DNA of 64,000 bases from Massilia pinisoli. Its GTDB lineage: Bacteria; Pseudomonadota; Gammaproteobacteria; Burkholderiales; Burkholderiaceae_D. This document shows, in pieces, positions 1 to 7,553 of this stretch. The position numbers were made by a program, and so were the translations under genes. Location of the stretch: the NCBI RefSeq assembly GCF_024753285.1, contig NZ_JANUGW010000025.1:1-64000 (forward strand), given 5' to 3'. The notes beneath the pieces were generated by a model. It ran no database searches. It was given only the letters and a program-made list of their open reading frames with translations, and was not told the DNA's origin. The number at the start of each line of letters is the position of its first letter. Position 1 is the first letter of the stretch.

Positions 1-61
1 AAAAACAGCAGTGCAGAAGGGACGAGACCGCAAACGCTTTGTTCGCTTGACAGACATCATA

Positions 62-167
62 GAAGGGTGGACGGCTGTGCCGTCCACGCGTTCAAACAAC
101 GATAGAATCATCCCGCGAGCGAGCACCGGCCGGTTGAACGCGTGGACGGGAAACCCGTCCACCCTAC
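62..167. repeat. Palindromic BIME-like repeat, copy A
   Basis: Two imperfect hairpin units lie in inverted orientation. The left unit (62-97) has GTGGACGG (67-74) pairing with CCGTCCAC (80-87), followed by GCGTTCAA. The right unit (134-167) begins TTGAACGCG and ends CACCCTAC, with stem 142-150/154-162. The same architecture recurs at 10975-11079 and 16249-16354 with almost the same total length (105-106 bp) but an unrelated central spacer. The left terminus is GAAGGG instead of GTAGGG. A related single hairpin with a different stem follows at 177-198. Confidence 0.85.
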
Positions 168-199
168 CAAAGTATCGTAGGGGCACTCCGTGCCCACCA

Positions 200-655
200 T
201 CAGTTCTTGCAATTGCACGGCGGCGCTTCACCGCGATCGAACACGATCTTCCAGCGCCCCGGCGCCTCCAGCCGCCAGATCGAGTTGTAGCGGCCGACGA
301 CCTTGCCGGTCGCGTCGTAGACGGGCCCGCCGCTATAGGCCAGCGTGCCGGAATCGACCACTTCCACCTGCTCCGGCTCCCACGAGAACGGCGCACGGTC
401 TCCCTCGTAGTACTTGCGCCACGCGTTGGCAACGCTCTCGCGCCCGCGCAGCGGTGTCGGCCCGGACAGGAAGATGGCCTCGTCGGCCAGGAAGGACGTG
501 AACGCGGCGTGGTCGCGCGCCTTCATCGTGGCGGCGAACGCCCGTTCCGTGGCGGCGACCTGCTTCTTCAGCTCGTCGTTCGACGGCCGGGCGGCGCTCG
601 CCATCGCCAGCATCAGCATGCTGATGCACATGACCCCAATCGACAGCAGACGCAT
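200..655 (-). CDS. Exported DUF4440/SnoaL-like (NTF2-fold) protein
   Basis: Encodes 151 residues. An N-terminal hydrophobic stretch (about residues 3-21) ending in Ala-Ser-Ala-Ala looks like a signal peptide. The rest fits a single NTF2-like domain of the DUF4440 type: helical start with an AAFTSFLADEAIF-type strand, then WRKYYEG and a C-terminal GRWKIVFDRG strand. Family members are ketosteroid-isomerase-like; most have no assigned substrate. The start at 655 is preceded by a purine-rich AAAGGGGG ribosome-binding site. A Cys-x-Cys sits at the extreme C terminus. It is transcribed divergently from the toxin-antitoxin operon. The fold call is firm; the function is unknown. Confidence 0.85.
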   Translation of the reverse strand: MRLLSIGVMCISMLMLAMASAARPSNDELKKQVAATERAFAATMKARDHAAFTSFLADEAIFLSGPTPLRGRESVANAWRKYYEGDRAPFSWEPEQVEVVDSGTLAYSGGPVYDATGKVVGRYNSIWRLEAPGRWKIVFDRGEAPPCNCKN

Positions 656-739
656 CGCGCCCCCTTTCTCGTCGTTTGCGAGGATGATGGTTTGACAAGC
701 GTTGAATTCTGGCACGGCAATACCGTTTATACAAGACAC

Positions 740-768
740 TTGCAATGCATCCGGAAGCGGAGTATATA
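740..768 (+). promoter_or_regulatory. Probable promoter of the Xre/RES toxin-antitoxin operon
   Basis: TTGCAA (740-745) is followed after 17 bp by TATATA (763-768); a perfect TATAAT also overlaps at 767-772. It ends about 20 bp before the antitoxin ATG at 791, so the transcript would have a very short leader. The region is AT-rich compared with its surroundings. Autoregulation by the antitoxin would be expected for this family but no clear operator was identified. Confidence 0.5.
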
Positions 769-790
769 TAATCCAAAATCGGAGAACATC

Positions 791-1228
791 ATGAACTTCG
801 CCTACGCCTACCCCAAGAGCCGCTTCGAGCCGGCGACCCTCATCGACTTGTCCGCCCGCGCCGAGCGTGAACGGCTGTCGGAATCCGCCTTGAAGGGGTT
901 TTTCCGCCTGGCCGGCGCGTGGCAGCTGCGCGACGAGGATGCGCGCGAACTGCTGGGCGGCCTGTCGTCCTCGTCGTTCTACGAATGGAAGAAAAATCCG
1001 GCGCGCGTGCTCGAAGTCGACCGCATCACGCGCATCTCCTATCTGCTCGGCATCTATAAGGCCCTGCACATCCTCTACGGCGACAAGCTCGCCGACGAAT
1101 GGGTCCACCTGCCCAATACGAATCCCGTCTTCAACGGCCGCACGCCGCTCGCGTACATGCTCGGCGGCGGCCTGCTGGCGATGCAGACCGTGCGCCGCCT
1201 CCTCGATGCCCGCCGCGGAGGGCTGTGA
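791..1228 (+). CDS. Xre/MbcA/ParS-type antitoxin (DUF2384)
   Basis: Encodes 145 residues. The N-terminal half resembles the Xre-like helical domain of RES-linked antitoxins (LSESALKGFF then a WQLRDEDARELLGGLS segment). The C-terminal half contains the DUF2384 (MbcA/ParS/Xre toxin-binding) signature: RISYLLGIYKALHILYGD, then a Trp, an NTNPVFNGRTPLAYML motif and a GLLAMQTVRRLLDARRGG tail. In known Xre-RES systems this protein neutralises the RES toxin and represses its own operon. The stop codon abuts the GTG start of the toxin gene (TGAGTG), so the pair is very likely translationally coupled. ATG at 791 is the start that excludes the AT-rich promoter. Confidence 0.93.
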   Translation: MNFAYAYPKSRFEPATLIDLSARAERERLSESALKGFFRLAGAWQLRDEDARELLGGLSSSSFYEWKKNPARVLEVDRITRISYLLGIYKALHILYGDKLADEWVHLPNTNPVFNGRTPLAYMLGGGLLAMQTVRRLLDARRGGL

Positions 1229-1915
1229 GTGAAACTCGTCCCCCGCCTGACGGCGCTGCGGCAATTCGACACGTGCCGCCTGATCCCGTCCCGCTTCGCC
1301 GACCTCGAAGATTCCGTGCTGGCGCCGCTCGCCGACGGCGATGCCGTGCTGCGCGACCTGTTCGACCTCGACAACGCGACCAATGACCGCCTGCGCGGCG
1401 AGTGCGGGCTGCTGCCCGGCATCGGCGTGGACGAGCTCGTGTTCGGCGTGCCGAACTTCCGCATCATCAACGCCGCGTACACGTATGCGCGGCCGGAAGG
1501 CAGCCGCTTCAACGACGGCGACCGCGGCGCGTGGTATTGCGCGTTCGACGCCGAAACGGCGCTGGCCGAGGTGGCTTTCCACAAGGCCGTCGAATACCAT
1601 GAAATCAACCGCTTCGACGACAGCGTCAGCTACCAGGCACTGCTGGCCGACTTCAACGCCCCCTTCCACGACCTGCGCGGCGCCGACACCTGGCAGGCCT
1701 CCCTCGACCCCGGCAGCTACGTCGCGTCGCAGGCGCTCGCGGCGGAGCTGCTGGACGCCGGCTCGATGGGCGTCATCTACCCGAGCGTGCGCCGGCCCGA
1801 GGGCACGAATCTCGCGTGCTTCCGCCCCGCACTCGTGGGCAATGTCCGCAAGGGCCATGCATATCGGTTAACATGGGCGGGTTCGCCGCTTCCCGCCGTC
1901 GAATCCCTCGATTGA
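1229..1915 (+). CDS. RES-domain toxin (NAD+-degrading type)
   Basis: Encodes 228 residues with a GTG start directly following the antitoxin stop. The RES domain (about residues 45-210) shows the conserved R-E-S core: GSRFNDGDRGAWYCAFDAETALAEVAFHK supplies Arg and Glu over positions ~90-117, and a GSYVASQALA segment the Ser. Characterised RES toxins such as MbcT, ParT and Xre-RES toxins deplete NAD+ or ADP-ribosylate targets. The length is typical for the longer RES subclass. The adjoining DUF2384 gene makes a type II toxin-antitoxin module the natural reading. Activity is inferred from family. Confidence 0.93.
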   Translation: MKLVPRLTALRQFDTCRLIPSRFADLEDSVLAPLADGDAVLRDLFDLDNATNDRLRGECGLLPGIGVDELVFGVPNFRIINAAYTYARPEGSRFNDGDRGAWYCAFDAETALAEVAFHKAVEYHEINRFDDSVSYQALLADFNAPFHDLRGADTWQASLDPGSYVASQALAAELLDAGSMGVIYPSVRRPEGTNLACFRPALVGNVRKGHAYRLTWAGSPLPAVESLD

Positions 1916-1925
1916 TGTAGAGAAC

Positions 1926-2246
1926 ATGAAAACCGATCCGCTGAAAGACAAAGAGCTGCACGACAAGATCAATAGCGAGACCGCCCGCGTGCGCTGGTCC
2001 GAACTCGAGCGCCATTTCGCCCATGGCGCCGTCGTCTATGTGAGCGAAGCGCTGGACATCGTCGAAGTCGCCCTGCGCGTGGCCCACGACGACAAGGACA
2101 CCATCACCCGCTGGATGAACGAAGGCAAGGTCGCGAAAGTGTCGGACGTGCAGGCGCTTACGTGGCAGGCCTCAGACACATTGCTGTGGGCCTCCGTCGT
2201 CAGCCCGTTCGTGCTCGTGCAGCCGGAAAAGCACGCCGTTCACTGA
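1926..2246 (+). CDS. DUF2288 family protein
   Basis: Encodes 106 residues, soluble, no signal peptide. The match is to DUF2288: RWSELERHFAHGAVVYV near the N terminus, a middle VEVALRVAHDDKDTITRWM helix, and the C-terminal LWASVVSPFVLVQP strand. Family members are short, widespread in Proteobacteria and uncharacterised. It begins 10 bp after the RES toxin stop, so it may be read from the same transcript, though the family is not known as part of toxin-antitoxin loci. Confidence 0.88.
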   Translation: MKTDPLKDKELHDKINSETARVRWSELERHFAHGAVVYVSEALDIVEVALRVAHDDKDTITRWMNEGKVAKVSDVQALTWQASDTLLWASVVSPFVLVQPEKHAVH

Positions 2247-2330
2247 GCCGACGCACAAGGAATGTGAAATTTATGTAAAATGTTGGCTTGGCGTTAAGTT
2301 CTTCAAGGCAACTGGATTTTAGGAAATGTA

Positions 2331-2359
2331 TACCGTCCGAATCCGCTATACTGACGGTA
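2331..2359 (+). promoter_or_regulatory. Inverted repeat spanning the promoter of the HTH-GAF gene
   Basis: TACCGTC (2331-2337) and GACGGTA (2353-2359) form a perfect 7-bp inverted repeat around a 15-bp centre. The centre contains a good -10 hexamer TATACT (2347-2352). The location just upstream of a helix-turn-helix gene suggests an operator, possibly for autoregulation. Binding is an inference. Confidence 0.4.
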
Positions 2360-2371
2360 ATGAGGATGTAT

Positions 2372-3115
2372 ATGCAAAGCAACGTACAAGAAGACGACCC
2401 GATTCTGACGACGAGCGAAGTCGCGCGGCTGCTCGGCGTGGCGACAAGCACGGTGCAGATCTGGATGGAAAGCGGCGCGATCGAGTCGTGGAAGACCCCG
2501 GGCGGCCACCGCCGCACGCGCATGAGCCTCGTGCAGAGCCTGATGCATGGCGACGACGGCGCCCGCTCGACCCCGAATCCCAGCACGGACAAGGAATACC
2601 AGCCGGCGCTGCAGCCGGGCTATCCGGTCGGCGCCAACGAGCGCTCGCGCCTGGCCGCGCTCGCGGCGACGGGCCTCGTCGACACCGACACCGAACTGCG
2701 CTTCGACCGTCTCGTGCGCCTCGCATCGATCGTGACGGGCTCGCCGATCGCCCTCATCTCCCTGCTGACGTCGACCCGCCAATGGTTCAAGGCGCGTGTC
2801 GGGCTCGCCGCCCAGGAAACGCCGCGCGACTGGGCGTTCTGCTCGCACGCGATCCTCAAGAACGAGCTGTTCGTCGTCGAAGACGCCCTGGCGGACGAGC
2901 GCTTCCGCAACAATCCGCTCGTCCTGCAGGAACCGCATATCCGTTTCTATGCCGGCGTGCCCCTGCGCGACAAGTCCGGCCAGCCGCTCGGCACCTTGTG
3001 CGTGATCGACCGCGAACCGCGCCGCTTGCGCGCGGCCGAGGTACAAAGCCTCATCGACCTGGCGGAGATCGCCGCCGGCGAAATCCAGGCCACGGGCCGG
3101 AACCAGCGCGGCTGA
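2372..3115 (+). CDS. One-component regulator: MerR/excisionase-like HTH plus GAF domain
   Basis: Encodes 247 residues from ATG 2372 (GAGG at 2362-2365, spacing 6; in-frame ATGs at 2360 and 2366 are alternatives). Residues ~8-55 are a BldC/excisionase-type winged HTH (LTTSEVARLLGVATSTVQIW, then the TPGGHRR turn). A Pro/Ser-rich linker follows. Residues ~100-240 form a GAF domain with the hallmarks of the group often linked to GGDEF proteins: FCSHAIL, VVEDALADERF, FYAGVPLRDKSGQPLGTLCVID. No GGDEF, kinase or receiver domain is present, so the GAF probably gates DNA binding by a small ligand or redox cue. Targets are unknown; the palindrome over its own promoter is one candidate. Confidence 0.85.
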   Translation: MQSNVQEDDPILTTSEVARLLGVATSTVQIWMESGAIESWKTPGGHRRTRMSLVQSLMHGDDGARSTPNPSTDKEYQPALQPGYPVGANERSRLAALAATGLVDTDTELRFDRLVRLASIVTGSPIALISLLTSTRQWFKARVGLAAQETPRDWAFCSHAILKNELFVVEDALADERFRNNPLVLQEPHIRFYAGVPLRDKSGQPLGTLCVIDREPRRLRAAEVQSLIDLAEIAAGEIQATGRNQRG

Positions 3116-3121
3116 GCCGCC

Positions 3122-5143
3122 TCATTTGCCTCCAGCGCCGGACAAGTCGACGGCGTACAACGCCGATCCCTTTCCTTGCCCGTCGTCCGCGCGCACCTGC
3201 GTGACGTTGACGAGACCCGCCTCGCGCGCGAGCGCCTGCAGGCCCGGCGGCGCGTGGAACACGACCGGCCCTGCCGTGTGCACGGGTGCGAAGCGCCAAC
3301 TGCGCGCGGCGCCGTCGATGGCCCGCGTGAGCCGCGGATGGGCGCGGATCCAGGCGACGAGCACGTCGCGGTTCGTGTCCGGCGCGGCGATCACCGTGCG
3401 GCTGCCGTCCAGGCCGGGGAAGTTGCCGCCGCCGCTCGCCCGATAATTGTTCGTCGCGACGAGGAACGCCTGATCCGCGGCGATCGGCTTGCCCTGCCAG
3501 GTCAGATCGCGGATGCGCTTGCCCGGCGGCCGCGTCACGTCGATCTCGTAGCGCAGATCCGGGTCGGTGACGGTGTCGAAGTTATAGCTGGGGAAGCCGG
3601 CGTTGACGAGTTCCTGCGGCGCCGACTGGGCCGGGTCGATCGTGTTGAAGCGGCCCGCCGCCTTTTCCAGCCACGCCGCCAACCCTGCGCCATCGACCTT
3701 TACGGCGTACAGCGAATTCGGATACAAGTACAGGTCGGCCGCATTGTTCAGCGCCAGGCTGCCCGGCGGTACGTCCGTGTAATCGGCCGGGCCCGCGGCG
3801 CCCGCCTTGAATGCCGCCGACACGGACAGCACGGGCACGCCGGCATATTGCGGCAGGTTCGCCTTCACGTAGCGGCGGACGTAATCGGCCTGCGCCTCGT
3901 TGACGACCTGGATGGCCGACGGGTCGCCCACGTCCGCGAAATACGTCGCCATGCGGAACGCCGTGCTGCCGACGGGCGTCTGCACGTAGCGGGTCGTCGC
4001 CTCGTGCTCGGGCCGCACGAGGTCGAGCACGGCGGCATCGGGCGCGACATACGATTTGTCGGGCTGCTGCGTGGCGCGCGTCTCGACGACCGTGCGGTCA
4101 CGATCGATGCGCCAGCCCGTGCCGTCGTGGCGCAGCTCGAAGCGGATCACACCGAGGTTCTTGCCCCATAAATTCGCCATCACCGCCGGCACGCCGAACA
4201 CGGTGCCGCGCACTTTATCCACGTGCGGCAGGTCGAATTGCGCGACGGTGCTGGCCGGGTTCGGAAACAGCTGGTGCGCGTGGCCCAGCAGGAGCGCGTC
4301 GATGCCGGGCACCTGCGCCAGCCAGTAATTCCCGTTCTCCATCGTCGGCGAATACGGGCTCGCATCGAGGCCGCCGTGCGACAGCGCGACGACGATATCC
4401 GCCCCTTTCCGGCGCATCTCCGGGATGTAGCGGCGCGCCGTCTCGACGAGGCCCGCCGTGTAGGCGCGGCCTTCCAGCGCGCGCTTGTCCCACGCCATGA
4501 TGGTCGGCGTCGTGAAGCCGATGATCCCGATTTTCACGGTCGCCGCCACGGGATTGCCGGCCGCGTCCTCGGCACGCACGCGCTTCTCGATGACGCGGTA
4601 CGGCGCGAACAGCGGGGCGTGCGTCTTGACGCTGTAGACGTTGGCGAGCACGAGCGGGAAGCCGGGACCCGCGCACGCCTTCGCCGGGCGCACGGCGCCG
4701 GGCACGTCGAAGCGGCTGCCCGTCACTTGCGCGAGGTACGCGAGGCCGTAGTTGAAATCGTGGTTGCCGATGGTGCCGCCGTCGTAGCCCAGCCGTTTCA
4801 TCGCCTTGTAGATGGCCGGCAGTTCGCCGCACGTCACGGGTGCGACGAGGCCCTGGTAATCGCCCAGCGCATTCCCCTGGATCGTGTCGCCGTCGTCGAG
4901 CAGCACGGCATTCGGGAACTCGCGCCGCGCCTGCGCGATCAACGTCGCCGTCCGGTCGAAACCCAGCGACGGGTCGGCCGCCAGCTTGTAGTAATCGTAG
5001 CCGACGGCGTTCGCATGGAGGTCCGTCGTCTCCAGGATGGCGAGCGTGGCGTGCGTGCCCTCGGGCACGGGCGCCGCGTACGCGACCGACATGCACGCAA
5101 CGAGCGACACCAGGCGGAATGCGAAGGAAAGACGACGTTTCAT
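3122..5143 (-). CDS. cpdB: 2',3'-cyclic-nucleotide 2'-phosphodiesterase/3'-nucleotidase
   Basis: Encodes 673 residues from ATG 5143. A cleavable signal peptide (ending VAYA-AP) directs it to the periplasm. The N-terminal calcineurin-like domain has the dimetal motifs ETTDLHAN, LLDDGDTIQGN, GNHDFNYG and LLLGHAHQ. The 5'-nucleotidase C-terminal domain follows (about 370-600) with the substrate-binding NAADLYLYPNSLYAVKVDG and TNNYRASGGGNFPG segments. CpdB hydrolyses 2',3'-cyclic nucleotides from RNA decay to nucleosides for uptake. Length fits the family (about 650). It stops six bases past the HTH-GAF stop, convergent with it. TTG/ATG further upstream (5161) would add six residues before the charged n-region and is less likely. 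Confidence 0.93.
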   Translation of the reverse strand: MKRRLSFAFRLVSLVACMSVAYAAPVPEGTHATLAILETTDLHANAVGYDYYKLAADPSLGFDRTATLIAQARREFPNAVLLDDGDTIQGNALGDYQGLVAPVTCGELPAIYKAMKRLGYDGGTIGNHDFNYGLAYLAQVTGSRFDVPGAVRPAKACAGPGFPLVLANVYSVKTHAPLFAPYRVIEKRVRAEDAAGNPVAATVKIGIIGFTTPTIMAWDKRALEGRAYTAGLVETARRYIPEMRRKGADIVVALSHGGLDASPYSPTMENGNYWLAQVPGIDALLLGHAHQLFPNPASTVAQFDLPHVDKVRGTVFGVPAVMANLWGKNLGVIRFELRHDGTGWRIDRDRTVVETRATQQPDKSYVAPDAAVLDLVRPEHEATTRYVQTPVGSTAFRMATYFADVGDPSAIQVVNEAQADYVRRYVKANLPQYAGVPVLSVSAAFKAGAAGPADYTDVPPGSLALNNAADLYLYPNSLYAVKVDGAGLAAWLEKAAGRFNTIDPAQSAPQELVNAGFPSYNFDTVTDPDLRYEIDVTRPPGKRIRDLTWQGKPIAADQAFLVATNNYRASGGGNFPGLDGSRTVIAAPDTNRDVLVAWIRAHPRLTRAIDGAARSWRFAPVHTAGPVVFHAPPGLQALAREAGLVNVTQVRADDGQGKGSALYAVDLSGAGGK

Positions 5144-5339
5144 GACTGGACGATCTGACAAGAATCATTGGCAACAGCGCTGCATCATAAATCACGGCCG
5201 TCCGGAGCGGCAAGACGCGTTCACGTACGCAAACCCGACCCCGTGCCGGCGCCGATGAATTCGTCGTGCCATAGGAAAAGTTGCCAAATGGTAAGATTAT
5301 CGTGTTAATATCATATGATCGTTTCCAAAATGCAATAAC

Positions 5340-7436
5340 ATGACGCTCCGCAGACTCCTCTGTTCAGCCACCCTCCTCGTGACGCTGGCCCATCCGGCAT
5401 TGTCACGCGCCACGCCCTCGCTGGACGACGTGACGAAGGAAGACTGGATCGAGGTCAGCAGCGCAAACTTCCGCGTGGTGACGGAGCAACCGGAGAAAGT
5501 CGCCCGGCAGATGGTCATCGATCTGGAAAATCTGCGCTATATCTCCAACCGTCTGCGCGGCGCGACGTCGTTGCCGGGGCCGCCGTTGACCATCGTGGCG
5601 GTGGGGCGGGACAATGCCGACGCGCTGCAGCTTCAGAAGGATTTCGAAGGCATTTTCCAGTTGTCGCGCAATGGCTATGCGGCCGTTGCCAAGGTATCGG
5701 ATTCCTGGTTCCTGAGCGACCGGATCTCGAATTCACGCGCCGTATTCCTGCACGAATACCACCATTTTCTGCTGGCCTATTCCGAAGAAGCGACCGCCTA
5801 CCCGTTCTGGTATAACGAAGGCATGTCGGAATACTGGTCGTCGATGCAGATCGAAGACGGGAAGGTATGGTTTGGCGACCATAGCCGCAACTACGGACGG
5901 GAGCGGGATCTCGTCAACCACTTCGGGAATATCAGCTTCGCGACGCGCTTCCTGTTCACCCGCACCGGCCTGAACGAGGGCGGTTCGGGGGTCGACAAGG
6001 AGGAAAATGCCCGGGTTTACAGCCGCGCACGCTTCGCGATCCATTATTTCAATTCCACGCCCGAATTGCGCCGGCAATTGGCCCACTACCTGCGTCTGTA
6101 CAATATGGGATTGTCGCAGGACCAGGCGGTCCGCTTCGCTTTCCACCAGACCTACGATCAGCTCGACATGTCCTTGCGGGAATACGTCCTGACAGGTATG
6201 GCCAGGCGTGGTTTCGACATCGGGCCGGACGGGCTGGATCTGCCGAAGTTCGCTGCGAAAGTCCGCCCCATCGACCGTGCGGCCGCGATTGCCGTGCTTG
6301 CCGACGTCATCCCCCGTTTTGTCCCGTCGGGCAGCTTGGCCACCAAGGAACTGGTCGCCATCAACCTCGCCGCCAACCCGAACGCCCCGGACGCGCACGC
6401 ACTCGCCCTCGAGCTTACGCTCGGCCATATCACTGTGCGCGAAGCACTGGACAAGGTCGCCGCGCTGGAACAACGCTTTCCGCACAACGCACGCCTGCTC
6501 GGGCTGCATGCCGACATCCTGGCGGGCGCCGCGATCAAATTCCGCGCAACCGGCGCCAAGGGATGGGAAACGAACGTCGCACAGGCGCGCGACCTCTATC
6601 GCCAGTCGATCGCAGCCAGCGCGTTCAATCCGCGCGCGTATTCCGGTCTTGGCGCACTGTACGCCGCCGTGCCGGAAGCGGGGCCGATCGACGAAGGCAT
6701 CGCCGCGCTGGATACGGCGACGATCTACGAAAGAAGCCCGGCATTGTTCCGTGCTCTTGCCGACTTCAATCTGCGCAAGAACGACCTGCGCCATGCACTC
6801 CTGAGCATCCGGAGCGCCGTTGCATTCAATACCAAAGAACAACGCCCATACGATGTCCTGCTTCTGGAAAACCTCGAACTGCTGGCGGACTTGACCCAGT
6901 CGAGTCCGATGCCAACAGGCCTGCGGTTCAAGAGCGGCGCGACCTATACCGGACCGGTGCGCGACGGCAAGCCGGAAGGCAACGGCACGTGGCAGCGCCC
7001 GGAAGGTTCGTCCTATGAGGGCGAGTTCAAGGACGGTCTCCCATCGGGACACGGCACGCTCACGAGCGAGCGCGGCGACCAGTACGACGGCGACTTCGCG
7101 AACGGGTTTGCGTCCGGACGAGGCACGATGACGTTCGGGCCGGGCAAGATGACGTCCTACGCCGGCGACGTGCTCAACGCCACCCCGCAAGGCAAGGGTG
7201 TGCTGACGACACGCGCCGGCCGCCTGGCGGGGAACTTCCGCAACGGCGTAGCTTCCGCCGGCGGCAACTTCACGCCGGCGCCCGCCGGAGCGGAACCCGC
7301 CGACACCCGCGTGGCACGCAAGGCAACGTCGCCCGCCGATACGGCCGCCGGCGCCGCCGGCGGCGTCTCCCCGGCCAATGCCTGCAGGGACGCCTCGCCC
7401 CTCAAGCCGCTGTGGTGCAACGCCGTCGCCCACTGA
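5340..7436 (+). CDS. Exported metallopeptidase-like protein with TPR region and C-terminal MORN repeats
   Basis: Encodes 698 residues with a signal peptide (cleavage near ALSRA). Residues ~120-300 resemble the peptidase-MA-like/DUF1570 fold and carry an HExxH zinc motif (FLHEYHHFLL, ~residue 140), followed by a glutamate-containing FWYNEGMSEYW segment that may give the third ligand. A long helical region (300-520) has TPR-like periodicity (INLAANPNAPDAHALAL, SAFNPRAYSGLGALYAA). Residues ~525-650 hold at least four MORN repeats (YxGxxxDGxPxGxGT pattern). The C terminus is Ala/Pro-rich with two Cys. The combination of peptidase and MORN repeats suggests a cell-envelope role; no substrate can be assigned. 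Upstream DNA is AT-rich (TTGCCA at 5281, TAATAT at 5306). Confidence 0.82.
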   Translation: MTLRRLLCSATLLVTLAHPALSRATPSLDDVTKEDWIEVSSANFRVVTEQPEKVARQMVIDLENLRYISNRLRGATSLPGPPLTIVAVGRDNADALQLQKDFEGIFQLSRNGYAAVAKVSDSWFLSDRISNSRAVFLHEYHHFLLAYSEEATAYPFWYNEGMSEYWSSMQIEDGKVWFGDHSRNYGRERDLVNHFGNISFATRFLFTRTGLNEGGSGVDKEENARVYSRARFAIHYFNSTPELRRQLAHYLRLYNMGLSQDQAVRFAFHQTYDQLDMSLREYVLTGMARRGFDIGPDGLDLPKFAAKVRPIDRAAAIAVLADVIPRFVPSGSLATKELVAINLAANPNAPDAHALALELTLGHITVREALDKVAALEQRFPHNARLLGLHADILAGAAIKFRATGAKGWETNVAQARDLYRQSIAASAFNPRAYSGLGALYAAVPEAGPIDEGIAALDTATIYERSPALFRALADFNLRKNDLRHALLSIRSAVAFNTKEQRPYDVLLLENLELLADLTQSSPMPTGLRFKSGATYTGPVRDGKPEGNGTWQRPEGSSYEGEFKDGLPSGHGTLTSERGDQYDGDFANGFASGRGTMTFGPGKMTSYAGDVLNATPQGKGVLTTRAGRLAGNFRNGVASAGGNFTPAPAGAEPADTRVARKATSPADTAAGAAGGVSPANACRDASPLKPLWCNAVAH

Positions 7437-7442
7437 AGGCCG

Positions 7443-7460
7443 GGCGCCCGCGCGGGCGCC
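7443..7460 (+). terminator. GC hairpin after the MORN gene
   Basis: GGCGCCC (7443-7449) and GGGCGCC (7454-7460) form a perfect stem with a 4-base loop just after the stop codon. There is no T-tract, so it is a weak candidate for intrinsic termination. Confidence 0.35.
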
Positions 7461-7553
7461 GCCAAGGCCGGCGCGCACGCGCAAACGACCGGTACGCGCG
7501 CGTAGGGTATAATCGAGGGTTCGATTCAACCAACTCAATATTGCCAGAAGACC

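Noticed and set aside
1-1228. Plus-strand open frame starting at 11 that reads into the antitoxin
   Set aside because: The first ~260 codons cover the repeat and the antisense of the DUF4440 gene; the true start is ATG 791 with its own promoter.
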